From: Nitrospinaceae bacterium
GTDB taxonomy: Bacteria; Nitrospinota; Nitrospinia; Nitrospinales; VA-1
Direction of reading: 5' to 3'
Length of the DNA: 64,000 nt
Assembly (NCBI GenBank): GCA_021604505.1
Contig: BQJC01000001.1
Coordinates: forward strand, 1,261,501-1,325,500
The notes under the pieces are model-generated. The model searched no databases. It saw nothing but the letters and a program-made list of their open reading frames with translations, and had not been told where the DNA came from. A program made the translations under genes and the position numbers. Positions 43,482 through 52,297 of this stretch are shown in pieces (the stretch's first letter is position 1; each line of letters begins with the position of its first letter).

Positions 43482-44348
43482 GTGGTCAGACCGGTTAACT
43501 TTACAGAAAAGATACCCATCAGCCATCATTTGATTGAGTTGAAGGACCGATTCATTCTCGTGGCGATTGTGGTCGCATTTTTCTTTGGCCTCTGTTTTTA
43601 TTTCATCGATTTTTTACTGCTTTGGCTGGAAGATCCCCTCCCCAGCCAATACGCGGATCTCACCTTCATCACTCCAACGGAGCCCTTTTTCACCGCTATG
43701 AAGGTCTCTCTCATGGGGTCCCTGTTCATTTCCATGCCGGTGATTCTGTATCACCTCTGGGGGTTCATCGCACCTGGCTTAAAGGTGAAGGAAAAAAAGA
43801 TCACCGCCATGTTCGTCGGTTGCGGGACATTCTTCTTTTTGATGGGCGGGCTCTTCTGCTATTTCCTGGTTTTGCCGCTGGGGCTGAAGTTTTTGCTGAC
43901 CTACGGCACCAACTGGTGGAAGATGCAGGTGACCATCGGGTTTTATTTTTCGTTTGTTGTTAAACTGATCCTGGCGTTTGCTTTTGCCTTTCAGACCCCA
44001 CTGTTGATGGTGTTGATGACCAAGTTTGGCGTGGCCAACACCGTGAAAATGAGAATGTACCGCAAGTGGGCGTTCCTCGGCACCTTCGGAATCGCCGCCG
44101 TTCTGACGCCTCCGGACATCATCACTCAGGTTCTGCTGGCATTTCCCTTATACGCCCTTTATGAATTCGGGGTTGTGGTCTCCTATTTCTTTGAAGACCC
44201 GAAAAACCGGGAAAGAGTGCGTCGGGACCTTGCCGACCAGGCGGCGGCAAAACAGGCCGCGAGCCAGGCGAAACAGCAACCGGCGGAAACTGGAAAGACC
44301 AGGAAAAAAGTGGTTCGCAGGGTGGTCCGCAGGGTTAAAAAAGAATAA
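43482..44348 (+). CDS. tatC: Sec-independent translocase protein TatC
   Basis: TatC recognises twin-arginine signal peptides, such as the SRRDFF of the Rieske protein in this window, and builds the export channel with TatA. The 288-residue product has six likely membrane helices. Recognisable features are SHHLIELKDRFI (start of the first helix), FITPTEPFFTAMKVSLMGSLF, MFVGCGTFFFLMGGLFCYF and TPPDIITQVLLAFPLYALYEFG. A basic C-terminal tail (KKVVRRVVRRVKKE) is unusual. No tatA or tatB is adjacent. The start GTG at 43482 has an AGGA site about 9 bp before it. Confidence 0.95.
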   Translation: MVRPVNFTEKIPISHHLIELKDRFILVAIVVAFFFGLCFYFIDFLLLWLEDPLPSQYADLTFITPTEPFFTAMKVSLMGSLFISMPVILYHLWGFIAPGLKVKEKKITAMFVGCGTFFFLMGGLFCYFLVLPLGLKFLLTYGTNWWKMQVTIGFYFSFVVKLILAFAFAFQTPLLMVLMTKFGVANTVKMRMYRKWAFLGTFGIAAVLTPPDIITQVLLAFPLYALYEFGVVVSYFFEDPKNRERVRRDLADQAAAKQAASQAKQQPAETGKTRKKVVRRVVRRVKKE

Positions 44349-44412
44349 AAGAAATCCCAGCCGCCCAATCAGATTTATCCCAGCTTGTTTTGTCTTGCCA
44401 GTTCTTCTCTAA

Positions 44413-45123
44413 TTAAAATAGAAATACCATCACAGTCGTCAACCGCGGATAAACATACACGACCAACAACCCTGCCAGAGAGCACCCCGCGTGAAACAGG
44501 ATGGACGCGTACAACGTTCCCGTGAGTTGAAACAAAAAAGCCGCGATCAGTCCTAAGGTAAACAGCCCCAGGTTTAGCTGAAAATGCCCCAAAGCAAAAA
44601 TGAGCGCGGTGATATAGACCGCCAGAATGGGATTGAACTTACTGCGCAGGTTTTGAAAGACCAGGCCTGTAAAAAAAAACTGTTTCAGTAAGGGAAAAAG
44701 TAAAACCTGCCCGAACAAATTCAAGGGATGAGGAAATCCCGCTTTCCCGCTTTCCCGTTGCTTGACACCTTCCGAAAACAATTCCTGCCCGCTCAGGCCG
44801 GAAACTGAAATGAGACCGTCCAAAAGGGGCAGGGCGGCAACGATCAACCCTCCACAAACAATGCCGATAGTTAAATGACCGCCGATATGCTGTCTTGAAA
44901 ACCCCATTTGGTTGAGCGGGATCCTTTTGACGGCCAGTGCGAATACAAAAATCCCTGCGAAAAAAAGGGGATGTCCATATTCCGCAACCCAGGGGCGGCC
45001 TCGAAAGTAAAACTGAATCACAAGTAAAAGAGCGAAGAAAAACAGCAACGCGACCAGGGTCCCGGCGTTGAATTTCCAGAATTCCTGCGATTCGACCTTT
45101 TTGATTTTGAATGGGAATCCCAA
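44413..45123 (-). CDS. CPBP (Abi-like) membrane protein lacking catalytic glutamates
   Basis: The product is 236 residues with seven to eight membrane helices. The conserved EExxxR motif of CPBP proteases (the CAAX-protease and bacteriocin-immunity group) is replaced: PLLKQFFFTGLVFQNLRSKF has Lys-Gln where Glu-Glu is expected, while the downstream Arg is kept. The second motif FALGHFQ keeps its His, and the third SILFHAGCSLAGL keeps a His. Peptidase activity is therefore doubtful. It is on the minus strand, convergent with tatC. Confidence 0.7.
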   Translation of the reverse strand: MGFPFKIKKVESQEFWKFNAGTLVALLFFFALLLVIQFYFRGRPWVAEYGHPLFFAGIFVFALAVKRIPLNQMGFSRQHIGGHLTIGIVCGGLIVAALPLLDGLISVSGLSGQELFSEGVKQRESGKAGFPHPLNLFGQVLLFPLLKQFFFTGLVFQNLRSKFNPILAVYITALIFALGHFQLNLGLFTLGLIAAFLFQLTGTLYASILFHAGCSLAGLLVVYVYPRLTTVMVFLF

Positions 45124-45153
45124 AGAGTGGCGATCCTCTAATAGTGAACTGGA

Positions 45154-45444
45154 TTACTCAGGAGTGGCAAGAGAAGGTTGCGTCGCGCCCGATATGGGAT
45201 CGACAGGATTGACCGGAGTGGAATTTCCGCTGAAGTGGGCTTGCGCTTTCTTTTTGTCTTCCGGGCTGGTGGCCCGCGTGTCAAAGCCGCTGATGTGCGT
45301 CCAGAGCGATTGGTCTTGCGACTCGTTGTGAAAAGTTTCCTGAGTGGTCGAAATTTCGTCTTTCAAAAGAGCGGCGTTGAAATAAAAGCCGCCAAAAATT
45401 AAAGCGGAAAGGATGCACGATTCAATGAAAACGTTTTTCCACAT
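45154..45444 (-). CDS. Small membrane-anchored protein
   Basis: The start ATG at 45444 gives MWKNVFIESCILSALIFG, an N-terminal membrane helix (about 6-22). A longer form from ATG 45459 is possible and would begin inside the first 30-bp repeat. The rest of the 97 residues is polar and proline-rich, ending in PVDPISGATQPSLATPE. No family is recognised. It lies 30 bp upstream of the CPBP-like gene on the same strand and is probably co-transcribed with it. Confidence 0.6.
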   Translation of the reverse strand: MWKNVFIESCILSALIFGGFYFNAALLKDEISTTQETFHNESQDQSLWTHISGFDTRATSPEDKKKAQAHFSGNSTPVNPVDPISGATQPSLATPE

Positions 45445-45587
45445 GTGATATTTCACCACAGATTCATGCCCCGAAGGGATATGTGATATTCCACCACAGA
45501 TTCATGCCCCTGTTATATCCCCACATTAGCTTAATGCCCCGCAGGGGTAGAAGGGGTATGTGATATTTCACCACAGATTCATGCCCC
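45443..45587. repeat. Three copies of a 30-bp direct repeat
   Basis: Copies lie at 45443-45472, 45481-45510 and 45558-45587. Each runs from ATGTGATATTTCACCACAGA to a final TTCATGCCCC. Copy 2 differs only near position 11. The gaps are 8 and 47 nt, so this is not a CRISPR. Copy 1 covers the start of the small membrane-protein gene. A partial copy (ATTAGCTTAATGCCCC) lies before copy 3. Confidence 0.75.
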
Positions 45588-45751
45588 TGTTATGCTCCCT
45601 CATCGGCTTATGTTAAGGGGCATGGTGTTCTGATTTTAGAAGGCGTGTATAATCCGGGTATTGTAATTCTATTGCAGCCGCCGATCAATCCATTAACTCA
45701 AAAGACTCATGTTTGACCGGTTATTTCCATAAAAACCATAAGGTTATGAAG
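45588..45751. promoter_or_regulatory. Intergenic region between repeats and rpiB promoter
   Basis: No gene is seen. The stretch is AT-rich and includes a TATAAT at about 45648, without a convincing -35 partner. Together with the repeats it forms a gene-free gap of about 480 bp between the small membrane-protein gene and rpiB. Confidence 0.4.
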
Positions 45752-45780
45752 TTGACAAAATATAGCTCTTTATTTACTAT
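45752..45780 (+). promoter_or_regulatory. Sigma-70-type promoter upstream of rpiB
   Basis: TTGACA at 45752-45757 is a perfect -35 box. TACTAT at 45775-45780 is a good -10 box, exactly 17 bp away. It lies about 155 bp upstream of rpiB and could drive rpiB-glyA-nrdR. Confidence 0.65.
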
Positions 45781-45936
45781 CTCGAAAAGCACTACAATGA
45801 TGCTAGAGGCTTCATTTCGTTATTGTAATTTTAATCCGATCGCTCCTTTAAAGCCATTCAAAAATCCCGAATAGTTTTTTTGGCCAGAAAACTTTTTGGG
45901 AGAACACACGCAACAATCATCGTTGAGATTTGCAAA

Positions 45937-46404
45937 ATGGAAAAAATAGCCATTGCCTCAGACCATGCGGGATTTGAGCTTAAAGAAAGCATCGCCGCCT
46001 ATCTGCATCAAAAAGGAGTGCAGTTTGAGGATTTTGGTCCTGTCAATTCGGACCGTGTGGATTATCCCGATTATGGGACCCAGGTGGCCCAGGCCATCCT
46101 CGAAAATAAAGTGGACCGCGGGATCGTGATCTGCGGAACCGGAGTGGGCATGTCGATTGTGGTGAATCGGTTTCCGGGAATCCGCGGAACCTTATGCTCG
46201 GATCTGTACACTGCAAAAATGTGCCGTGAGCACAACGATTCCAACATACTCATCATGGGCGGGCGCGTCATCGGAAAGGGCCTGGCTCAGGAAATCGTGA
46301 CCACCTGGCTGGAAACCCGATTCGAAGGGGGCCGTCATCAGAAACGCCTCGATAAAATTGAAGAAATTGATAAAACGTTAACGGATAGAGCAATAAACCC
46401 ATAA
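45937..46404 (+). CDS. rpiB: Ribose-5-phosphate isomerase B
   Basis: RpiB interconverts ribose 5-phosphate and ribulose 5-phosphate in the pentose-phosphate or Calvin cycle. The start was set at ATG 45937, giving [16 protein letters not shown], the standard N-terminus, with 156 residues. A longer frame from 45880 adds residues unlike the family. The catalytic Cys lies in [13 protein letters not shown], and [13 protein letters not shown] and [17 protein letters not shown] are hallmarks. glyA starts 15 bp later after an AAGGAGAA site. Confidence 0.96.
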   Translation: MEKIAIASDHAGFELKESIAAYLHQKGVQFEDFGPVNSDRVDYPDYGTQVAQAILENKVDRGIVICGTGVGMSIVVNRFPGIRGTLCSDLYTAKMCREHNDSNILIMGGRVIGKGLAQEIVTTWLETRFEGGRHQKRLDKIEEIDKTLTDRAINP

Positions 46405-46418
46405 AGGAGAACCCTAAA

Positions 46419-47669
46419 TTGTCGCTTGCCGATTTTGATCCAGACATTGCCAACGCTATTAAAAATGAGGGCGACCGGGAAAACCATACCCTGGAAATGA
46501 TCGCCTCGGAAAACTTCGTCAGCCCCCAGGTGATGGAAGCCCAGGGGTCCGTCATGACCAACAAATACGCTGAAGGCTACCCCGGAAAACGTTATTACGG
46601 AGGTTGTGAATTTGTCGACGTTGCCGAAAGCCTGGCCATCGAGCGGGCCAAAAAAATATTTGGCGCAGAGCACGTTAATGTCCAGCCGCATTCCGGGTCG
46701 CAGGCCAACATGGCCGTGTACCATGTCGCCGTGAATCCAGGTGACACCATCCTGGGGATGAATCTTTCCCACGGCGGGCATCTGACGCACGGCAGTCCCG
46801 TGAACTTTTCCGGATACACTTATAACGTCGTTCCCTACGGAGTGAACAAAGACACGGAATTGATCGACTATGAAGAAGTCGCCAAGCTCGCCCGCGAGCA
46901 CAAACCGAAACTGATCATCGTCGGCGCCAGCGCCTATCCGCGCGTGATCGACGCCGTCAAATTCCGCGAAATCGCCGATGAGGTCGGCGCCAAAATCATG
47001 ACCGACATCGCCCATCCGGCGGGACTTGTCGCCACGGGGCTCTACCCATCGCCCGTTCCCCACTCGGAGTTTGTGACCACCACGACCCACAAAACCCTTC
47101 GCGGACCGCGTGGCGGCATGATCCTCTGTAAAGAGGAATTTGCCAAAGAAGTTAACAAGAAAATATTTCCCGGAATTCAGGGCGGACCCCTCATGCACGT
47201 CATCGCCGCCAAGGCGGTGGCTTTCAAGGAAGCCTTGAGCGACGATTTCGCCACCTACCAAAAACAGGTGGTGGCCAATGCCAGGTTCCTTGCCGGTCAT
47301 CTATCCAAAAACGGATTCAAAATCGTCAGCGGCGGAACCGACACCCATCTGCTCCTGGTCGATCTGCGTCCGCAGGACATCACCGGCAAAGACGCCGAGG
47401 AAGCCCTGGAGCTGGCGGGAATCACCGTGAACAAAAACACCGTCCCCTTTGAGACACGCAGTCCCTTTGTCACCTCCGGCATCCGTATCGGTACTCCGGC
47501 TCTCACCACCCGGGGCATGAAGGAAAAAGAAATGGAGACCATCGGCAACATGATCATCGAAACCCTGGGGCGCGTCGACGACAAAGGACTCCACGCAAAA
47601 ACCCTGCAAAAGGTTCGCGATCTGTGCGAGCAATTTCCCCTGAATTACGAACTGACCGGGAAATATTAA
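46419..47669 (+). CDS. glyA: Serine hydroxymethyltransferase
   Basis: GlyA converts serine and THF to glycine and methylene-THF with pyridoxal phosphate, supplying one-carbon units to metF. The 416-residue length is standard. [47 protein letters not shown] and [14 protein letters not shown] (PLP Lys 225) are all present. The start is TTG at 46419 after AAGGAG. nrdR follows 7 bp after its stop, so rpiB-glyA-nrdR is one transcript. Confidence 0.97.
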   Translation: MSLADFDPDIANAIKNEGDRENHTLEMIASENFVSPQVMEAQGSVMTNKYAEGYPGKRYYGGCEFVDVAESLAIERAKKIFGAEHVNVQPHSGSQANMAVYHVAVNPGDTILGMNLSHGGHLTHGSPVNFSGYTYNVVPYGVNKDTELIDYEEVAKLAREHKPKLIIVGASAYPRVIDAVKFREIADEVGAKIMTDIAHPAGLVATGLYPSPVPHSEFVTTTTHKTLRGPRGGMILCKEEFAKEVNKKIFPGIQGGPLMHVIAAKAVAFKEALSDDFATYQKQVVANARFLAGHLSKNGFKIVSGGTDTHLLLVDLRPQDITGKDAEEALELAGITVNKNTVPFETRSPFVTSGIRIGTPALTTRGMKEKEMETIGNMIIETLGRVDDKGLHAKTLQKVRDLCEQFPLNYELTGKY

Positions 47670-47675
47670 ACACCG

Positions 47676-48161
47676 ATGAAATGTCCTGCCTGCTCTAACA
47701 TGGAAAACAAAGTGATCGACTCCCGTATGAACAAGGAGGGCGATATCATCCGCCGCAGGCGGGAATGTCTCAGTTGCGCGGACCGGTTCACCACCTACGA
47801 GCGGCTGGAAAAATCCCTGCCGTTTATCGTTAAAAAAGATGGCCGGCGCGAAGAGTTCAATCGGGAAAAGATCCTCGACGGCGTTAAAAAGGCCTGCCAG
47901 AAGCGGCCCATCAGCATCGAGAATATCGAAGCCCTGGTGGACCGCGTGGAGCAGTATTTTCAGGATCTGGGTGAGAAAGAAATCTCCGCCGTCGCCATCG
48001 GCGAAAAAGTCGTCAAGGAGCTTTACCATCTCGACGATGTCGCCTACGTGCGATTCGCCTCCGTGTACCGCTCCTTCAAGGACGTGAACGAATTCATGGT
48101 CGAACTCAAGGAAGTTTTACGCGACAAACAGGGCGCCAAAGAACCCGACCGGGTTCAGTAA
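47676..48161 (+). CDS. nrdR: Transcriptional repressor NrdR
   Basis: NrdR represses ribonucleotide-reductase genes when it binds (d)ATP. Its N-terminal zinc ribbon is built from CPAC (3-6) and [12 protein letters not shown]. The following ATP-cone domain (about 49-140) includes [17 protein letters not shown] and [12 protein letters not shown]. The 161-residue length is standard. No nrd gene is in the window. The gene is placed at the end of the rpiB-glyA unit, a common arrangement of glyA-nrdR in bacteria. Confidence 0.96.
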   Translation: MKCPACSNMENKVIDSRMNKEGDIIRRRRECLSCADRFTTYERLEKSLPFIVKKDGRREEFNREKILDGVKKACQKRPISIENIEALVDRVEQYFQDLGEKEISAVAIGEKVVKELYHLDDVAYVRFASVYRSFKDVNEFMVELKEVLRDKQGAKEPDRVQ

Positions 48162-48240
48162 TCTCCGCAAAATCAACCACTCTCCCCATCTCTTCTTCAG
48201 GTTAGACAAATATAGATAAAACCTTTATAATCAATAGATT

Positions 48241-49215
48241 ATGAAGATATTATCTATCCGAAATATCCCTTCCTCTCATGGTCGGGAGAACGTCTTTAAG
48301 AACTCCTCTTTTAACAGCCTTCTCTTTACCTTCGTCACTTTTTTCTCGGCGCTCGGCTGTTTCTTATTGGCCCACGAAGGCGGTTATTACGGTCACGGAT
48401 GGAGCTTTCCGTCCGGTTTGTTGTATTGGATCGGGGGGGTTGTGGGAATCATGGCGATGATCGGTGCGTTTCATTACCGCGCCCGGTTGCGTCCCTCCAA
48501 CTGGCTGGTGCGATTGCGGCCCGACCAGATGCTGGTCAAATTCCGCTCGCATCTGAACGACCATTTCAATGAGGAAGACCCGGTCGTCGCGGCCATCCCG
48601 TTTGCTGAAATCGCATGGGTGCGCAAAACCAGGGAAAGGTTGATGACACCTTCCAGCTCCGACACCCACACCACACAGGTGAGCTGGCACACCTACCTGG
48701 ATGTCAAACTGAACAGCCCAGAAACCGAAGAGCTGAAGGAAACGTTAACGACAGAAAGAAACCGTCCTGCCCCAAAGTCCCGGGAGGATGAGTTGAAGCA
48801 TCAATTGTTTCAGGCCCGGAAACAGAAAGTATCAGAGGCTGAAATTTCCGTCATTAAAGAATCCCTGAAAACCGAACGCGCCCGGAAAAAGCCAAAAATG
48901 CGCGGATCGGGAACCAGGCATCATCATTATCCCGTGCGAATGGCGGACTCCGAAATCCTGCGCGTGGAATGGGGAGGAGTTAAACCAAAGATCAAATCTA
49001 TCCTCAAAATGCTAAACGGCAAGGTGCACGTCGAACCCGAGCTATACCTCAAAACCGACCATACTTTAACGCCAGCAGAAAACGATATGGACAGCCGCAT
49101 TCTGGATCTGGCGGAAAGAGGCAAGATCATGGACGCGATTTCAATGGTCCGTCAGCAATACGGGTTTTCACTCACCCGTTCTAAAGAGTTCGTCGAAGAG
49201 CTAAAGAAGAGTTGA
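48241..49215 (+). CDS. Two-helix membrane protein with L7/L12-like C-terminus
   Basis: The N-terminal 85 residues hold two membrane helices (about 23-43 and 57-77). The cytosolic middle is charged, with two related stretches (LKETLTTERNRP and IKESLKTERARKK). The last 36 residues (GKIMDAISMVRQQYGFSLTRSKEFVEELKK) resemble the C-terminal helices of ribosomal protein L7/L12, which other bacterial membrane proteins also carry. I do not recognise a named family. The gene has no clear ribosome-binding site and stands alone. Confidence 0.7.
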   Translation: MKILSIRNIPSSHGRENVFKNSSFNSLLFTFVTFFSALGCFLLAHEGGYYGHGWSFPSGLLYWIGGVVGIMAMIGAFHYRARLRPSNWLVRLRPDQMLVKFRSHLNDHFNEEDPVVAAIPFAEIAWVRKTRERLMTPSSSDTHTTQVSWHTYLDVKLNSPETEELKETLTTERNRPAPKSREDELKHQLFQARKQKVSEAEISVIKESLKTERARKKPKMRGSGTRHHHYPVRMADSEILRVEWGGVKPKIKSILKMLNGKVHVEPELYLKTDHTLTPAENDMDSRILDLAERGKIMDAISMVRQQYGFSLTRSKEFVEELKKS

Positions 49216-49262
49216 CCTGTTCCATCCCAATTTAATTCTTTTATACTGTCACCTTTGATAAA

Positions 49263-50009
49263 TTAAACTCCTTCAATTACTAATTCCTTGAGCATTTCCA
49301 ATTCATCATCTTTCCATTTCCCTGACCAATCAATCTTGAAAATTCTAGTTTTTTTATTGGAGTTGGCACTATATACCGCCAGTTCAATTTTGTATTTTCC
49401 CGGGACCAAATAATCCGGTTGAGAGAAAGGCGCTTCTATTATTTCAAAGAAAAACTTGTTAATCGACGCATCACACTCGTTCGCATCCTTATAGACAGAA
49501 CGAGGTTGGTATTTCTGGGGCTGAATTGACCCGATATCGCAGAATACCTTACGTTCTGGCTGCAAGGGGATATTTCGAATTTGCCCGCTACCTGACCATT
49601 TAAGTGGCACAGGAGAAAAATTCTCCCACTGTTCTAGTTTACCTTTTTCATTCTCCTGCCAAATTTTTTCAAGAATAACTTCACATTGATCGGCTTGACG
49701 GCGCCCATTATTGGCTATCGTAAATCTAAAATAATAAACAAGAAAACTTATACTCCCACGCATTTCCGTTTGATGACAGTATGGTGGCCTGTGCTTGAAT
49801 TCGAAAGCGAGGTCGGGAGAATAAAATTTAGACTTCCATAATTCATGAGTATAAGGTCCAAATAACGCAATAATGGCTAAAACACTTGTTGTTGCGATTA
49901 ACACCCAATCGCTGGTACTTATGGAGTTTTGCATTTGAATAAAATCAAGAAGAAATTTTCTTATATCCTGCAAAAACTCCAAATAAAGAGGTTCAGTAGT
50001 TGTTTCCAT
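49263..50009 (-). CDS. Uncharacterised membrane-anchored protein
   Basis: One membrane helix (about 33-52, TSDWVLIATTSVLAIIALFG) precedes a 190-residue domain rich in aromatic and beta-type residues (ISFLVYYFRFTIANNGRRQADQ, YKIELAVYSANSNKKTRIF). It looks like a beta-sandwich. No family is recognised. The gene is clearly AT-richer than its neighbours and has no functional partner, which suggests horizontal acquisition. The orientation is opposite to the flanking genes. Confidence 0.65.
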   Translation of the reverse strand: METTTEPLYLEFLQDIRKFLLDFIQMQNSISTSDWVLIATTSVLAIIALFGPYTHELWKSKFYSPDLAFEFKHRPPYCHQTEMRGSISFLVYYFRFTIANNGRRQADQCEVILEKIWQENEKGKLEQWENFSPVPLKWSGSGQIRNIPLQPERKVFCDIGSIQPQKYQPRSVYKDANECDASINKFFFEIIEAPFSQPDYLVPGKYKIELAVYSANSNKKTRIFKIDWSGKWKDDELEMLKELVIEGV

Positions 50010-50233
50010 ATTTCTTTATCCAATAGTTCATTGATTTTTCAAAAAATCCAATTCCACAATTTTCGTACAGTATTCCATTTTTTTGTTCGATTCATCAATG
50101 AATTGTCTAGTCCATCTCCCCCGTTGAATCCTTCTATGCAAAATGTTACCATAAGTTCCTCTATTTGAAGACGTTACCGGTCTGCTGTTTCCCCTTGAAT
50201 TTATGAGCGATAAATCCGCACCGCTCAGGTTTT

Positions 50234-51019
50234 ATGGAAAAAATCGTGTTTAACATTTCCCTGTTCAGCTATCTGGGCGCTTCCCTGGGTTATTTCGTCT
50301 ATCTGGTGTACCGCAAGCCCGTGGTTTCGACGATTGCCACGGCCACGGTCGGGACGGGCCTGCTGGCCCACACGGTCTGGCTCGCATTGCGCTCGATGCA
50401 AACCGGACACGGACCCTACACCACGACGTTTGAGATCGCCATGTTTTTTTCCTGGATGACCGTGGTGGTCTATTTTCTGATAGAATGGAAGTATAAAATC
50501 AAGGACTTGGGGGCTTTTGTCCTTCCGGTGGCGTTTCTGGCCCTGCTGTTTTCGGTATTTTTGTCGAAGGATGTGGCCCTGGTGGAGGAATCGGAAACCT
50601 TCTGGCTGACCCTGCACCGCACCCTTTCGGTCATAGGATATGCGGCTTTCAGCATCGCATTTGCCGGGGCGATCATGTATCTTATTCAGGAAAATCAGGT
50701 CAAATCGAAGAAGCTGGGCATCATGTATTTCCGCATGCCTTCGCTGGAAGCGTTGGACAAACTGAACGACAAGGTCATCACCATCGGCTTTCCCTTGTTC
50801 ACGTTGGGGTTCATGACCGGACCGCTCTGGAAGGCCAAGATGGATCAAGAGTTATTTGCATGGGATATCACGAAAACCTGGCCCCTGGTGATCGTCTGGA
50901 TCATTTACGGCGCTATTTTTTTTGGCCGTTTGTTCGCCGGGGTGCGCGGTAAGAAAGCGGCCCAGGGTGCGGTTCTCGGTTTTGTGATGGTTGTGTTCAC
51001 TTACTTTTTGCATGTATAG
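50234..51019 (+). CDS. ccsA: Cytochrome c biogenesis / HemX-type protein (CcsA family)
   Basis: CcsA/HemX proteins are multi-helix membrane proteins that handle heme, and those preceding hemA are often named HemX. The 261-residue product has seven to eight membrane helices. RSMQTGHGPYTTTFEIAMFFSWMTV, ETFWLTLHRTLSVIGYAAFSIAF and GPLWKAKM resemble the CcsA family tryptophan-rich region and histidines. Its start overlaps a 16-codon open frame at 50203-50253. hemA begins 3 bp after its stop, so ccsA-hemA-hemC form one operon. Confidence 0.88.
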   Translation: MEKIVFNISLFSYLGASLGYFVYLVYRKPVVSTIATATVGTGLLAHTVWLALRSMQTGHGPYTTTFEIAMFFSWMTVVVYFLIEWKYKIKDLGAFVLPVAFLALLFSVFLSKDVALVEESETFWLTLHRTLSVIGYAAFSIAFAGAIMYLIQENQVKSKKLGIMYFRMPSLEALDKLNDKVITIGFPLFTLGFMTGPLWKAKMDQELFAWDITKTWPLVIVWIIYGAIFFGRLFAGVRGKKAAQGAVLGFVMVVFTYFLHV

Positions 51020-51022
51020 GTT

Positions 51023-52297
51023 ATGGCGGATCCAAATCTAGTTCTGGTGGGTGTGAACCACAAGACGACTCCGGTGGAGATACGCGAGCGTCTGGCGTTT
51101 TCCCGTGGCGAGATCGAAGCGTCTCTGGAACGGCTGGTGGGCAACCCGGAAATCGTCGAAAACATCATCCTCTCCACTTGCAACCGGGTCGAGATCTACG
51201 CCCGGGTCAAGGACACGACAAAGGGTGTCGGCCTTCTCAAGGAATTCATCTGCGATTATCACAAGATCAGTCCCAACGAACTCGACAAATACTTTTACAG
51301 CTATCAGGACGAACGCGCCGTCGAACATCTGTTTCGAGTGTCGTCCAGCCTGGACTCGATGGTGCTTGGCGAAGCCCAGATTCTGGGCCAGGTGAAGGAT
51401 GCCTACAATACGGCCAGGGCGCTCCGTTCAACGGGAATGGTTCTCAATCAGCTTTTTGAAAAAGCGTTCAATGTCGCCAAGAAAGTGCGGGAAGAAACCG
51501 GAATCGCCGAGCGCGGCGTTTCCATCAGTACAGCGGCTGTGGAATTGGCGCGTAAAATTTTTGAAGATTTAGAGAATCATTCCGTCATGCTGGTGGGAAC
51601 CGGAGAAATGGCGGAACTCGCCGCCAAGCATCTCATTTCTTACGGGGTCAAAACCGTCTATGTTTGCAGCCGCACGTATGAACGCGCCGCTTCTCTTGCC
51701 AAGACGCTAAACGGCTGTGCTCTGGACTTTGATATGTTCAAGGAAGAAATGCACAAGGCCGACATCGTCATCACCTCCACCGCATCGCCAAAATTCATCA
51801 TTAAAAAGGACATGGTGGACCGCGCCATTCATCAGAGGAAAAACAAGCCGATATTTTTTATCGACATCGCGGTGCCGCGTGACATTGAACCTGAGGTCAA
51901 CGACCTGGAAAACGTGTACCTGTACGACATCGACGACCTTCAGGGAGTTGTTTCCGCCAATATCAAAGAGCGGGAAAAAGAAGCGGAAACCGCGATGCAA
52001 TTGATTCAAAATGAAGTCACCAAATTCAACAACTGGGTGGTTTCTCTGGACGCGGTTCCCACCATTGTGGAAATAAGAAACCGCGCGGAATCCATCCGTT
52101 CAAGGGAAATTGAGAAAGCATTGAAGAAAATGGGCCCTCTTTCGGAACAGGATCAAAAAACCCTTCACCTGATGACCCAGTCCATCCTCAATAAAGTATT
52201 CCACAAGCCCACCATCAATCTCAAAAAGCAGACCCAGTCACAGGAAGGCCATGTCTACCTGAAAGCAATCCGGCACCTTTTTCATCTGGACGATTGA
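51023..52297 (+). CDS. hemA: Glutamyl-tRNA reductase
   Basis: HemA reduces glutamyl-tRNA to glutamate-1-semialdehyde, the first step of C5 tetrapyrrole synthesis. The 424-residue length is normal. The nucleophile Cys 53 lies in LSTCNRVEIYA, preceded by GVNHKTTPVEIRER. SSLDSMVLGEAQILGQVKDAY, the NADPH block MLVGTGEMAELAAKHL and the C-terminal helical dimerisation region are present. The gene follows ccsA by 3 bp, and its stop touches the hemC start. Confidence 0.97.
   Translation: MADPNLVLVGVNHKTTPVEIRERLAFSRGEIEASLERLVGNPEIVENIILSTCNRVEIYARVKDTTKGVGLLKEFICDYHKISPNELDKYFYSYQDERAVEHLFRVSSSLDSMVLGEAQILGQVKDAYNTARALRSTGMVLNQLFEKAFNVAKKVREETGIAERGVSISTAAVELARKIFEDLENHSVMLVGTGEMAELAAKHLISYGVKTVYVCSRTYERAASLAKTLNGCALDFDMFKEEMHKADIVITSTASPKFIIKKDMVDRAIHQRKNKPIFFIDIAVPRDIEPEVNDLENVYLYDIDDLQGVVSANIKEREKEAETAMQLIQNEVTKFNNWVVSLDAVPTIVEIRNRAESIRSREIEKALKKMGPLSEQDQKTLHLMTQSILNKVFHKPTINLKKQTQSQEGHVYLKAIRHLFHLDD

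Noticed and set aside
43292-43519. 75-codon minus-strand frame across the tatC start
   Set aside because: It runs antisense through the terminator and tatC start with no family support.
45443-45587. Possible CRISPR array
   Set aside because: There are only three repeats, with gaps of 8 and 47 nt and no cas genes nearby, so spacer-like regularity is lacking.
46338-47300. 320-codon open frame on the minus strand inside glyA
   Set aside because: It is fully antisense to a well-conserved glyA gene and has no family pattern; its length follows from the codon bias of glyA.
47301-48029. 242-codon minus-strand frame across the glyA/nrdR junction
   Set aside because: It covers two real genes on the other strand and has no motif of its own.
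50203-50253. 16-codon upstream frame overlapping the ccsA start
   Set aside because: A leader peptide is possible, but nothing beyond a start and stop supports it; no run of regulatory codons is seen.
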